NCBI RefSeq assembly: GCF_900101845.1
Contig: NZ_FNAM01000035.1
Location: forward strand, 1 to 61,860
DNA: 61,860 nt
From: Sporomusa acidovorans
GTDB lineage: Bacteria; Bacillota; Negativicutes; Sporomusales; Sporomusaceae
Reading direction: 5' to 3'
Position numbers and translations under genes: made by a program
The notes under the pieces: generated by a model
Database searches by the model: none
The model's input: only the letters and a program-made list of their open reading frames with translations
Told to the model about the DNA's origin: nothing
Shown here: in pieces, positions 26,805 through 34,636 of the stretch
Layout: the number at the start of each line of letters is the position of its first letter
Numbering within the stretch: position 1 is the first letter of the stretch

Positions 26805-28658
26805 TCATAATGTATAATTTTTGCCAAGAATATGTGCGGTATTTACATTAAACATATTTGCGTAAGTTCCATATCTGGCAATATTACCATTTAGAATGCT
26901 GGGTATTGTTGGTGTAGTGTTTAATGCCATTGCGGGCCTTGTGCTTACCGAACAAACAAAAACGTTATTTAGATATGAACAATTTTCTGGAGATTGCTTA
27001 ATGGCAGCTTCACCATTGGCTGAACCACACTCACAAAAATAATTGTCGGCGATGAGCGAATTTGTGGGAGAACCAACCAGCGCGGCCTCTAATGTTGTCA
27101 GGGTATTGTTAGTAATAGTTCCCGTAGTAAATGATGATGTGGTATATATACCATTCTTGCTACTAATAAACTTATTACCGCTAATCGTTATATTTGTTCC
27201 AGACCCACACACGACACCGCCTGTACCGCCGTAATATATATTTCCCAAAACATTTACATTTTTAAAAGTACCGTTAAGTTGCAATCCGACACCATTATTT
27301 TTAAAAATATTATTGCTGATTATTACATTACAAAAACCACGGCCACTCCCGCCAATAATGCCATATTCAACATTATTCTCAAATAAACAGTTAGAGATAA
27401 AAATGGAACCTGTATCTGAAGTACTTGATTCGATGTCTATACCGCAATTAGGATTTGCGCCATTTGTGTGATAAAAGGTACAATTAATCACTTTTATATT
27501 ATACACGGAATTAATCGTTAAACCGTCCATTGTGTTGTTTTCAAAAACTACATTATCATAGACAATGTTTTTACAATTAATATTCATATTTGTCTCACAA
27601 AAACAGCAAGAACCATCACCAATGAAATCACCCAAGTGAATATCTCTTATTGTAACATTATAAGAACTAAAAATTTCGACACCTATTCCCATAAAAACGG
27701 TAATTTCGTTACCAGTAAAACTATGATCGACCCGTTCACCTAATATTTTACCACCATTGATGGTGACATTTTTTGCTTGCCTTATGTTGAGAATGGAATG
27801 AACTTTTTCGCTTGATAATGGAACCTGTTTGATCACGGCATTTGGATGCATTTCAAAGGTCATTGGGGAGTAAATTATTATACCCCTATTGTGATTATCA
27901 CTATAACCATTGACCATGTAAGGATTAAAAGAAGCGGGAACATAGACTTTACCCGGACTTATATAGCCATCGCTTAATTTCGTCCAAACTACAGTACCAT
28001 CTGTAACGGTGTCTAATACTTTTTTGCCTGTAATATCCGGCGCAGTAGCACCTGAGGTTCCTGCGGAAGTACATCTCCATATTGATAGATAATCGTCGTT
28101 TTCAGTGATACACCAACGAACAACCTGATTTAAGACATACTTTATGTTGTTTGCTCGTACATAATTCCAAGGGTTAAGCGAGTCATCGGATAAATAGTAT
28201 TCAGAACGCAAAGTTACGGAATATACAGCTCGTTTAAAGGCTGTAGTATCATCTGTAATGCCGTCTCCCTTAGCTCCCCACCATAGTGGAGTTGCATATT
28301 TTAGACCGACAACCTTGCTATTGGAGGAAAATATTTGCTGAGCATCAGGCGCGCTAAACGGACCATTAATAGTTAATACCCCATTGGAAACCGTAAAGCA
28401 TCCGTTATCTACCATTTGTATTCCTATATTAGTGGGAATCGTTGCATCACTAGAAATAACCACATTACTCGATACTATCAATGTGACTGCATTTGTCGCA
28501 TATGTTTTAATAATTTCTTTAAATGCAGCCGTATCGTCAGTAATACCATCACCTATAACTCCAAAATTTTTAACATCAATAAATCCATAATTTATTGCGC
28601 GAGGCTCAATTGGTTCTTCTATCGCCTCGGGTTCAACTCCAGGAAGTTCTATTGCCAT
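26805..28658 (-). CDS. Right-handed beta-helix protein with two pectate-lyase-3 type segments
   Basis: The 617-residue protein starts with an acidic proline-glutamate stretch (ELPGVEPEAIEEPIEP), then twice shows the GDGITDDTAAFK motif (near 38 and 133) that opens pectate-lyase-3/GH55 beta-helix repeats. From about 300 to 590 there are many short N-rich turns (ISNNIFKNNGVGLQL, ITISGNKFISSKNGI) typical of parallel beta-helices. No signal peptide or anchor is seen. Such folds occur in polysaccharide lyases, epimerases and phage tailspikes. Its position at the end of the polysaccharide locus suggests that it modifies or binds the polymer, which is inference. RBS is GGAGGTATTAAA. Confidence 0.72.
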   Translation of the reverse strand: MAIELPGVEPEAIEEPIEPRAINYGFIDVKNFGVIGDGITDDTAAFKEIIKTYATNAVTLIVSSNVVISSDATIPTNIGIQMVDNGCFTVSNGVLTINGPFSAPDAQQIFSSNSKVVGLKYATPLWWGAKGDGITDDTTAFKRAVYSVTLRSEYYLSDDSLNPWNYVRANNIKYVLNQVVRWCITENDDYLSIWRCTSAGTSGATAPDITGKKVLDTVTDGTVVWTKLSDGYISPGKVYVPASFNPYMVNGYSDNHNRGIIIYSPMTFEMHPNAVIKQVPLSSEKVHSILNIRQAKNVTINGGKILGERVDHSFTGNEITVFMGIGVEIFSSYNVTIRDIHLGDFIGDGSCCFCETNMNINCKNIVYDNVVFENNTMDGLTINSVYNIKVINCTFYHTNGANPNCGIDIESSTSDTGSIFISNCLFENNVEYGIIGGSGRGFCNVIISNNIFKNNGVGLQLNGTFKNVNVLGNIYYGGTGGVVCGSGTNITISGNKFISSKNGIYTTSSFTTGTITNNTLTTLEAALVGSPTNSLIADNYFCECGSANGEAAIKQSPENCSYLNNVFVCSVSTRPAMALNTTPTIPSILNGNIARYGTYANMFNVNTAHILGKNYTL

Positions 28659-28844
28659 TTTAATACCTCCACCTCGATTTGTAACGGTATGAATCGCTAC
28701 TGTTTTTTATAGATAGCTCCTGCTTTAACTCATTTACTACATAATATTCGCTGGTGACTTTTATTGACTTAACATTGCAAAGAGATTAAAGTTATGTCCT
28801 TGAATGGAGTAATGGCGTTGTTAACAATAATATCAATTGGCAAC

Positions 28845-28905
28845 AAAAACCCCAATGCCTGAGGGAATAAAGCTGTTTTTAATATCAGATATTGGGGTGT
28901 TTTTG
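28845..28905 (-). terminator. Bidirectional terminator hairpin
   Basis: AAAAACCCCAAT pairs with ATTGGGGTGTTTTT around a 30-base inner loop containing CTGA/TCAG. T runs occur on both strands, so it can end the minus-strand hydrolase remnant and isolate the beta-helix gene. Confidence 0.65.
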
Positions 28906-28906
28906 A

Positions 28907-29389
28907 CTAATTTTTATAAATGTTTTTAGGGTCAGAAAAATTACATCCGTGAAGAGGAGATATTTCACCGGTTTTTAGAAAATGCTTAATTCTATTTTCA
29001 AAAAGTAATTTTATAAACGTAACTAGAAGGATGAAGCCGCCAACAAATTCTAGCACTAATAAAAGTTGAAAATGAAATTCCCCAAAGTAGATTGTCTGTC
29101 CCCAGGGGCCATAAGGTTCTTCGGGCAAATTCGGTAGAGGAACAGGCCAAAATAATACTTTGGGAAAATGCCACATAAGGTCAAATAAATCATGTAAAAT
29201 TGAACCTATCCAGAGAGTTAGGCATAAACTCCTATGTCGGTTATTTCGTAGAAGTTTACTTATGTTATACAGTAAAACGAGAAAAAATAATGAATGCCCG
29301 AAACTTTTTATGAAGATGTGATTACCGGCAGACAGTATTCCTACGGGTTTATCGATTAAATCAGGTAGAAGGGAACCGACTAAACATAT
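28907..29389 (-). pseudogene. 5'-truncated YdjM-like membrane metal-dependent hydrolase
   Basis: The minus-strand frame reads LVGSLLPDLIDKPVGILS, GHSLFFLVLLYNISKLL and SILHDLFDLMWHFPK over about 160 residues, with the SLLPD, GHS and LHD motifs of YdjM-type membrane hydrolases. An in-frame TGA stands directly before it, and the first 25-30 residues with the initial histidine motif are missing. The first ATG lies only at 29176 inside the protein. It is therefore probably inactive. Confidence 0.6.
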
Positions 29390-29411
29390 TCATATTTATC
29401 AAAGATAAGAT

Positions 29412-29454
29412 AGACAACCTCTTAATACTAGGCAATGGTTATAAGGTTGTCTTT
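29412..29454 (+). terminator. Hairpin between the hydrolase remnant and the RiPP operon
   Basis: AGACAACCT and AGGTTGTCT pair, extended by TT/AA, followed by TTTTG. Confidence 0.55.
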
Positions 29455-29488
29455 TGTGTTGAAATAAGTGCAGTTCACGCGAGAAAAC

Positions 29489-29517
29489 TTGCTGGGAAAA
29501 TAAGGGTAAACTATAAT
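29489..29517 (+). promoter_or_regulatory. Promoter of the RiPP operon
   Basis: TTGCTG (29489-29494), 17 bases, TATAAT (29512-29517). The first gene starts 48 bases downstream. Confidence 0.6.
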
Positions 29518-29564
29518 TTGATTAAGACTGAGGCAGTAACACTTTAAGGAAAGGATTTATACCG

Positions 29565-30533
29565 GTGAGGCAATGTAATAATGATGTAAATAATAACTAT
29601 TGCTATTCGGCTTTTGGCCTTCGAATTGATTCTGAAGTTGTGCTGCCGGAGTTGCCTATAGTAGCGGGCAATGCTGCCGATGTCAGGATTCGTTATGGAG
29701 ATGCGCGGGATAAACTGGACTTTTCGCTGAACGAGGGATATGATTATCAGGCGGCAGCCGGCAGTTTTTTGTTCCGGGTGGATAGAGTTGCTTCCTATAG
29801 TATAACCAACGGGGAGGAAATCGTAGTAAGACCCTGCAACCAAGCGAGCTTTCGGATGATTAGACTGTATCTCCTGGGAACTGTTATGGGAGTGCTGCTG
29901 ATGCAGCGAGGACTGTTGCCGATACATGGCAGCACGGTTGTGATTAATGGTTGCGGCGTGATATTTACCGGCATATCTGGCGCTGGTAAGTCAACTATGG
30001 CAGCGGCGCTGCATAAAAAAGGGTATCCCTTACTGGCTGATGATGTTTCCGCCATTATATGCGACCCCAACGGTATATTTTGGGTGAACCCCGGATATCC
30101 GCAACAAAAATTGTGGCAGGCTAGCGCTGCAATGATGGGCATAGATACTGCCGCTTTTGATAGGGTTTGTGAAGATAAGGATAAGTATGCGGTCCCGGTA
30201 GCTGCGGGTTTTAGGAGATCCCCGGTACCAGTTGCCGCAGTTTATGAAATTGTTGTAAAACCGTGTGCAGATGTTTCAATAGTACCTCTAAAAGGGGCAG
30301 CGAAACTTACGACAATCATGGGGAATACCTACCGGGGAGAATTTATAAACGGTTTGGGAATGCAAGTCACTCATTTTAAACAGTGTGCACATTTGATAAA
30401 ACAAGTACAGGCTTTTCGGCTGACGCGGCCGGAACTAGGAATATCGCTGGATAGACAGATAGAAATTCTGCTGCAGCATAATAAACAATCTTTTGCCGCT
30501 GATGAAACTGGTAGGTTTTATCATTTGGCATGA
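29565..30533 (+). CDS. HPr-kinase-like kinase of a lasso-type RiPP cluster
   Basis: The 322-residue protein lacks the N-terminal domain of true HPr kinase but has its core: LLPIHGSTVV (118-126), Walker A GISGAGKST (136-144) and LLADDVSAI (157-164). In paeninodin-type clusters such kinases phosphorylate the C-terminal serine of the precursor. Both precursors here end in serine, which supports the same role. GTG at 29565 follows AAGGAAAGG. It is the first gene of the operon and is followed by the B1 and B2 genes. A role in catabolite regulation is unlikely because the HPr-binding part is missing. Confidence 0.8.
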   Translation: MRQCNNDVNNNYCYSAFGLRIDSEVVLPELPIVAGNAADVRIRYGDARDKLDFSLNEGYDYQAAAGSFLFRVDRVASYSITNGEEIVVRPCNQASFRMIRLYLLGTVMGVLLMQRGLLPIHGSTVVINGCGVIFTGISGAGKSTMAAALHKKGYPLLADDVSAIICDPNGIFWVNPGYPQQKLWQASAAMMGIDTAAFDRVCEDKDKYAVPVAAGFRRSPVPVAAVYEIVVKPCADVSIVPLKGAAKLTTIMGNTYRGEFINGLGMQVTHFKQCAHLIKQVQAFRLTRPELGISLDRQIEILLQHNKQSFAADETGRFYHLA

Positions 30534-30596
30534 TTATAGCGGCAAGATGGCTTTATATCCAAGGTGAGAGGCTACTTTGAGGGAGGCTATAAGTTA

Positions 30597-30884
30597 ATGA
30601 ACAAACAAGGTATTAGTCCTGATGCCAAGGTATTTCGGATTATGGAAATAGTAGCTGCTGAAATGGACGGAGAAACCGTAATGATCAGTATAGAAAATGG
30701 CAAGTATTATGGAATGGATGCTATTGGCAGCAGAATTTGGGAGTTGCTTGAAACTCCCAAAAGTGTGGCGGAAGTAATTCAGGTTTTAGGTGAAGAATAT
30801 GAGGTTGAGCAACAACAGTGCCAGGCGGACACTATTGAATTTCTTGACTTTTTATTCCAAGAAGGACTTGTTAAGGTTGCTTAG
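30597..30884 (+). CDS. PqqD-like RiPP recognition protein (lasso B1)
   Basis: The 95-residue protein is a PqqD-fold RiPP recognition element: VMISIENGKYYGMDAIGSRI and WELLETPKSVAEVIQVL are typical of lasso B1 proteins. It should bind the leader peptide and hand it to the B2 protease. The ATG at 30597 follows GAGGGAGGCTATAAGTT; the reading frame extends further upstream without a good RBS. Its end overlaps the start of B2 by 8 bases, implying coupled translation. Confidence 0.84.
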   Translation: MNKQGISPDAKVFRIMEIVAAEMDGETVMISIENGKYYGMDAIGSRIWELLETPKSVAEVIQVLGEEYEVEQQQCQADTIEFLDFLFQEGLVKVA

Positions 30885-31326
30885 GATAGTCTTAAAATAC
30901 ATTCGCTGTTCGTGGAATGACAAGCTGCTATTATTGTATGTGTTTTTTTTACTGGCAATTGTCAGGTTGCTTATTGTACTTGTTCCTTTTCGCTATATTA
31001 CCACTTACTTAGGCAAGCATATGCAAGAATCTCCTTATGCTGATGATAATGAGAATATATTTATTAATCAGGTAGGATGGGCTATTTTGGCTGTTAGCCG
31101 CCATACCCCTTTTGAAAGTAAATGCCTGGTTCAGGCAATAACCGGAAAAATATTACTTCGCCGTCGACACCTGAAAAATACGATGTATTTGGGGGTTGCA
31201 AAGAATTTAGAAAATCAAATGATGGCTCATGCCTGGCTTCGCTCTGGAAACGTAATTGTGACAGGAGGCGATATTAGTAATAAGTTTACTGTCGTTGCTA
31301 AGTTTGCTGATGTTGAAAGTGGATAG
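30877..31326 (+). CDS. Transglutaminase-like leader peptidase (lasso B2)
   Basis: The 149-residue protein has a hydrophobic N-terminal segment (17-38) and a transglutaminase-like protease part with SRHTPFESKCLVQAITG (catalytic Cys83) and MMAHAWLRSG (His118). B2 proteins cut the leader two residues after a conserved threonine. The start is uncertain: TTG at 30877 has AAGGA at good distance, but the frame is open to 30790. The C-terminal half is complete. No lasso cyclase is fused or adjacent. Confidence 0.82.
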   Translation: MLRIVLKYIRCSWNDKLLLLYVFFLLAIVRLLIVLVPFRYITTYLGKHMQESPYADDNENIFINQVGWAILAVSRHTPFESKCLVQAITGKILLRRRHLKNTMYLGVAKNLENQMMAHAWLRSGNVIVTGGDISNKFTVVAKFADVESG

Positions 31327-31349
31327 AACGTAGAGACGGAGGTATTTTA

Positions 31350-31448
31350 ATGGTAGAGTTAGTTGGTATGTTGATAGTAGCATGGTTATTATTGTCTACC
31401 GTTTTTTTTTTTAGGATCGATATCTGCCGTATCAGTGAAAAAGTCTAA
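31350..31448 (+). CDS. Small membrane peptide of the RiPP operon
   Basis: An ATG at 31350 behind GACGGAGGTATTTTA starts a 32-residue peptide with one membrane helix (VGMLIVAWLLLSTVFF) and a short charged tail. The strong RBS and its position between B2 and the first precursor support translation. A run of eleven T within the gene could allow slippage. No family is recognised. It could be an immunity or anchoring peptide. Confidence 0.5.
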   Translation: MVELVGMLIVAWLLLSTVFFFRIDICRISEKV

Positions 31449-31595
31449 ACGGTCTTAAGTGAAACGCGTTGCATTGTACAAATATCTATACGAACAGGGA
31501 GGCCGTCGGCGCAAGAATTAATTAGCATTTAGATAAAGGCAGGCGTTAATCTGGCTTTCGAGAGACAAAATATACGAGAAAGGGGGTGAGTGTGG

Positions 31596-31775
31596 ATGAG
31601 CAAAAAGGAGTGGGGTAAACCGCTGGTTACAAAATTAGATATATTGATGACGGAATATTGGTTAGATGATTTTGAAAAATGGTTTAGAGGGCTATATCCA
31701 GGCCTTCCTATGCCTGACGGAGATCATTTCAAGAAATATTACGAGCAATGGCAGGCTACATTAGGCGGTTCCTAA
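31596..31775 (+). CDS. RiPP precursor A1 with lasso-type leader
   Basis: The 59-residue peptide starts MSKKEWGKPLVTKLDILMT. This is the leader pattern of paeninodin-type lasso precursors (WxKP, LDIL, and a threonine at position 19 that would be the -2 residue). Cleavage by B2 would leave a 39-residue core starting YWLDDFEKWF and ending TLGGS. That core is long and starts with Tyr; Glu7 could in principle accept a ring, but no cyclase is encoded nearby. The C-terminal Ser fits the kinase. RBS is AGGGGGTGAG. A strong hairpin follows the gene. Confidence 0.72.
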   Translation: MSKKEWGKPLVTKLDILMTEYWLDDFEKWFRGLYPGLPMPDGDHFKKYYEQWQATLGGS

Positions 31776-31776
31776 C

Positions 31777-31835
31777 GGTGAGAAGCTTTGGGACAGTTTT
31801 GTAAAAGATGCTTAGGCTGTCCCAAAACTTCTCAT
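31777..31835 (+). terminator. Strong hairpin between precursor A1 and the exporter gene
   Basis: GAGAAGCTTTGGGACAG pairs with CTGTCCCAAAACTTCTC around a 22-base loop, with one mismatch. There is no T run, so it may protect the precursor mRNA or act as a partial terminator. Confidence 0.6.
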
Positions 31836-31895
31836 TGTCAGGTAATGTCGTTATTGACTTGTCTGGCAGCAGTGAAAGGCGTTGAGGATGAAACT

Positions 31896-33671
31896 ATGCT
31901 AAAGCCTTTATTTATGTATGTTTTAAAATTATATAATTTTGTACAGGCAAAATTGATACTTGACTTATTCTTAACTATTGGCTTAGGCTTGCTTGAAGGG
32001 GCTAGCATTATGATGTTACTCCCACTCCTTACCCTTGCCGGTATTACTAGCAATCAAACGACGGGGGTTGGGCATCTGGTCGAGGAATACTTAAATATTT
32101 CAGGCATTGCTTTGCCGCTTGTTCTTATGGTCTATATTGGCATCAATGCCGGGCAGGCATGGCTGCAAAGCTATGAGTCTATCTTAAACAGCAGTATCAG
32201 GGAGAGCTTTGCTACATATTTATATACAAATATCTATCAGACGATAACCTATGCCCGTTGGTCATTCTTTCTTGAGACAAAGAGGGCGGACATTATTCAT
32301 GTTATAACTACAGAAATGCCTAAAGTAATCACAGGGGCCTATCAGTTTTTGCAAATGATTATCACGGCGATGATTGCCGTGATTCATGTGGGAATTGCTT
32401 TTATTTTAGCCCCTTATCTAACATTATTAGTACTTTTCTGCGGTTTAATATTATCTGGCTGCTTGCAGTTTACCATACGCAGAACCCGTAAAATGAGTAC
32501 CACTCTCTCAGATTGCGCCAGTCTGCTGTTTTCCGAAATCAGTGAGCATTTTAACGGAATTAAAGAGATTAAAAGCTATGGTGTTGAAGCGCAACAGGTA
32601 AAAAACTTTGAAAATCATTGGAGAAAAATTGGCGGCGTGCTTGTTGAATTAGCTAAGCTGCGTAGTCAGTCTTCCTTTATATATAGAGTGGGGGCAGCAG
32701 TTTTTATCAGCGTTTTTTACTTTTTTGCCATTGAAATTTTTCACAGTGACCCCAGAGAGTTAATTATAGTATTTGTTATTTTCACTAGATTGTGGCCGCG
32801 ATTTTCTTCTTTTCAGGCGGGATTTCAGTCGTTGACTATGATGCTGCCGGCATTTCAAAAGGTTACCGATCTTAATAACCGATGCAAGGCCGAAACGGAG
32901 CAGGGAGATTTGCATCAAAGAACAGAGAAGTTTAATTTGCGAACAGGAATACGGGTTGCTAATGTTTCTTTCCGTTATGGCGCGAGTAACCAGCGGTATG
33001 CAGTAAGAAAAGTTAACTTTTTTATACCTGCAGGAACAACAACCGCTATTGTGGGAGTATCAGGCGCCGGTAAAAGTACGTTGGCTGATTTGGTTCTTGG
33101 CTTAATTGAGCCTGAACAAGGAGAAATATGGATTGATGATAAGCGGCTTGCTGCTGATAGTAATCGCTACTTGTGGCGGCATTCCATCGGCTATGTGCCG
33201 CAAGATGCTTTTCTGTTTAATGCCAGTATTCGGGATAATTTAACTTGGGCCTACCCTGCGGCAACAGAGCAAGACCTGTGGCAAGCGCTGCAGTTAGCCG
33301 CAATTGATGATTTTGTCAAAGGGTTGCCTAATGGGCTGGACTCATTGGTTGGGGACCGGGGAATACGGCTATCGGGTGGCGAACGGCAGCGTATCGTTTT
33401 GGCTAGGGCCCTATTAAGAAAACCCGCATTGCTTATTTTGGATGAAGCGACCAGTTCGCTGGATACAGAAAACGAAAGGCGTATCCAAGAGGCGATCGAC
33501 GGTCTTAGGGGGAAATTGACAATTCTTATCGTGGCTCACCGGATTTCAACGATAAAAAATGCCGATCAGATTCTTGTTATGGAAAAAGGAAGGATCGTGG
33601 AGCGAGGCCGTTATCAAACTTTTATTGAGGATGAGGAAAGCCGTTTTTATCGGTTGGCTGCAATGTCGTAA
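31896..33671 (+). CDS. ABC exporter (fused membrane and ATPase domains) of the RiPP cluster
   Basis: The 591-residue half transporter has six membrane helices in its first 310 residues and a C-terminal ATPase with GVSGAGKST, LSGGERQRIVLARALL, LLILDEATSSLDTE and the H-loop IVAHRIST. There is no C39 peptidase domain, consistent with leader removal by B2. It should export the mature peptide as a homodimer. ATG 31896 behind GAGGATG is preferred because the helices begin right after it; upstream codons extend into the hairpin. Confidence 0.85.
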   Translation: MLKPLFMYVLKLYNFVQAKLILDLFLTIGLGLLEGASIMMLLPLLTLAGITSNQTTGVGHLVEEYLNISGIALPLVLMVYIGINAGQAWLQSYESILNSSIRESFATYLYTNIYQTITYARWSFFLETKRADIIHVITTEMPKVITGAYQFLQMIITAMIAVIHVGIAFILAPYLTLLVLFCGLILSGCLQFTIRRTRKMSTTLSDCASLLFSEISEHFNGIKEIKSYGVEAQQVKNFENHWRKIGGVLVELAKLRSQSSFIYRVGAAVFISVFYFFAIEIFHSDPRELIIVFVIFTRLWPRFSSFQAGFQSLTMMLPAFQKVTDLNNRCKAETEQGDLHQRTEKFNLRTGIRVANVSFRYGASNQRYAVRKVNFFIPAGTTTAIVGVSGAGKSTLADLVLGLIEPEQGEIWIDDKRLAADSNRYLWRHSIGYVPQDAFLFNASIRDNLTWAYPAATEQDLWQALQLAAIDDFVKGLPNGLDSLVGDRGIRLSGGERQRIVLARALLRKPALLILDEATSSLDTENERRIQEAIDGLRGKLTILIVAHRISTIKNADQILVMEKGRIVERGRYQTFIEDEESRFYRLAAMS

Positions 33672-33834
33672 AGCGCTAGCGTTATTTAGATTGCATATGT
33701 AAAAGCGTTGTTACATATTAATATACCAATATAGACTGCCTAATGGAATTTTGTTGGGTAAGTACCATAGATTTAGTTGAAAATTATAAAATGGAATCGT
33801 AAACAATCTGTTTTACTAGAAAGGAGCTGTATTC

Positions 33835-34002
33835 ATGTCACGAAAAAAGTGGAGTAAACCTTGTGTAGCAGAACTTGATATTCTGAGGACAGGTTTAATT
33901 TTGGGTAATGGTTTAACAAATGATGCTATAGCTGCATGGCTGCTTAGTTTGATTGATGGAGGAGGTCACCATCATTCAAAGTCGAATCCGGTTGAATCCT
34001 AA
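33835..34002 (+). CDS. RiPP precursor A2 with lasso-type leader
   Basis: The 55-residue peptide starts MSRKKWSKPCVAELDILRT, matching the A1 leader at 11 of 19 positions with the same spacing and Thr19. The predicted 35-residue core starts LILGNGLTND, has a hydrophobic helix-like stretch (AIAAWLLSLI), then DGGGHHH and ends NPVES. It has no acidic residue at core positions 7-9, so a normal lasso ring cannot form. RBS is AAAGGAGCTG. The gene was found by reading the sequence between the exporter and the next small gene. Confidence 0.7.
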   Translation: MSRKKWSKPCVAELDILRTGLILGNGLTNDAIAAWLLSLIDGGGHHHSKSNPVES

Positions 34003-34129
34003 TTAATTAAGAAACGGTCGGGAGAAATTCATTTTTCTCCAAGAATCGGAAAATTAAATGCATATGGTAAACTATAATGGCTTTAACTAGTAATTTTAGT
34101 GGTCAAACTGCTTGGTAAGGGGAAAAGGA

Positions 34130-34357
34130 ATGCGTAAGAAATTATTGTTATGCATGAATGAACTAGGTTTGGCCGAAAAGGCTTTGGTCAGAATGACTCA
34201 GTTGGTTTTTTATAAGTCAGGTCGTAAAGATTTCAGTAATGAGGAACTGGAGGAATTTACCGATCATTACCTGCAATTGGGGCTTTTAGAACACACGCTG
34301 CACAAATTAAGAATGGAGTTAACGGAGTGGATGAAAGCAACGAATGAAGGTAAATAA
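34130..34357 (+). CDS. Small helical protein of the RiPP operon
   Basis: The 75-residue protein (ATG 34130 behind AAGGGGAAAAGG) is predicted to be mostly helical, with FSNEELEEFTDHYLQLGLLE followed by HTLHKLRMELTEW. It has no signal or membrane segment. I do not recognise the family. It lies after precursor A2 in the same direction and before the operon terminator, so it may belong to the system. Confidence 0.5.
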   Translation: MRKKLLLCMNELGLAEKALVRMTQLVFYKSGRKDFSNEELEEFTDHYLQLGLLEHTLHKLRMELTEWMKATNEGK

Positions 34358-34389
34358 TCTATACAGAGAAATAGTGGGGGGCTGTATGG

Positions 34390-34494
34390 ATGGCTGAATT
34401 TAGGAAGCTTAAACATGCGGGGGGATTGGCTAAAATCTCGGATATGCCGATGATTGAGACCGCGAGAAACAATCATTTAGATGCGATTAACTGA
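34390..34494 (+). CDS. Small peptide gene before the operon terminator
   Basis: ATG 34390 follows GTGGGGGGCTGT and starts a 34-residue basic peptide (MAEFRKLKHAGGLAKISDMP). It does not share the MS-K/R-K-x-W leader of A1 and A2. It could be a diverged precursor or an accessory peptide; coding status is uncertain. Confidence 0.35.
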   Translation: MAEFRKLKHAGGLAKISDMPMIETARNNHLDAIN

Positions 34495-34501
34495 TTTTGA
34501 C

Positions 34502-34543
34502 AAAAAGGCTAGGGCAGTTCAGTAAACTGCCCTAGCCTTTTTG
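34502..34543 (+). terminator. Terminator of the RiPP operon
   Basis: AAAAAGGCTAGGGCAGTT and AACTGCCCTAGCCTTTTT form an almost perfect stem, with a T run on both strands. Confidence 0.85.
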
Positions 34544-34636
34544 TTAAATAGTGAATATACTTTCTTATGTCACATCAAGACTATGCCTAGATGAAAACTG
34601 AAATTTTCTATTTGTAGGCCAAAGCCGTGTCTAATG

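Noticed and set aside
31596..31775. Precursor A1 as an ordinary lasso peptide with Tyr1-Glu7 ring
   Set aside because: The core is 39 residues, far longer than known lasso peptides, and no cyclase is encoded in the operon.
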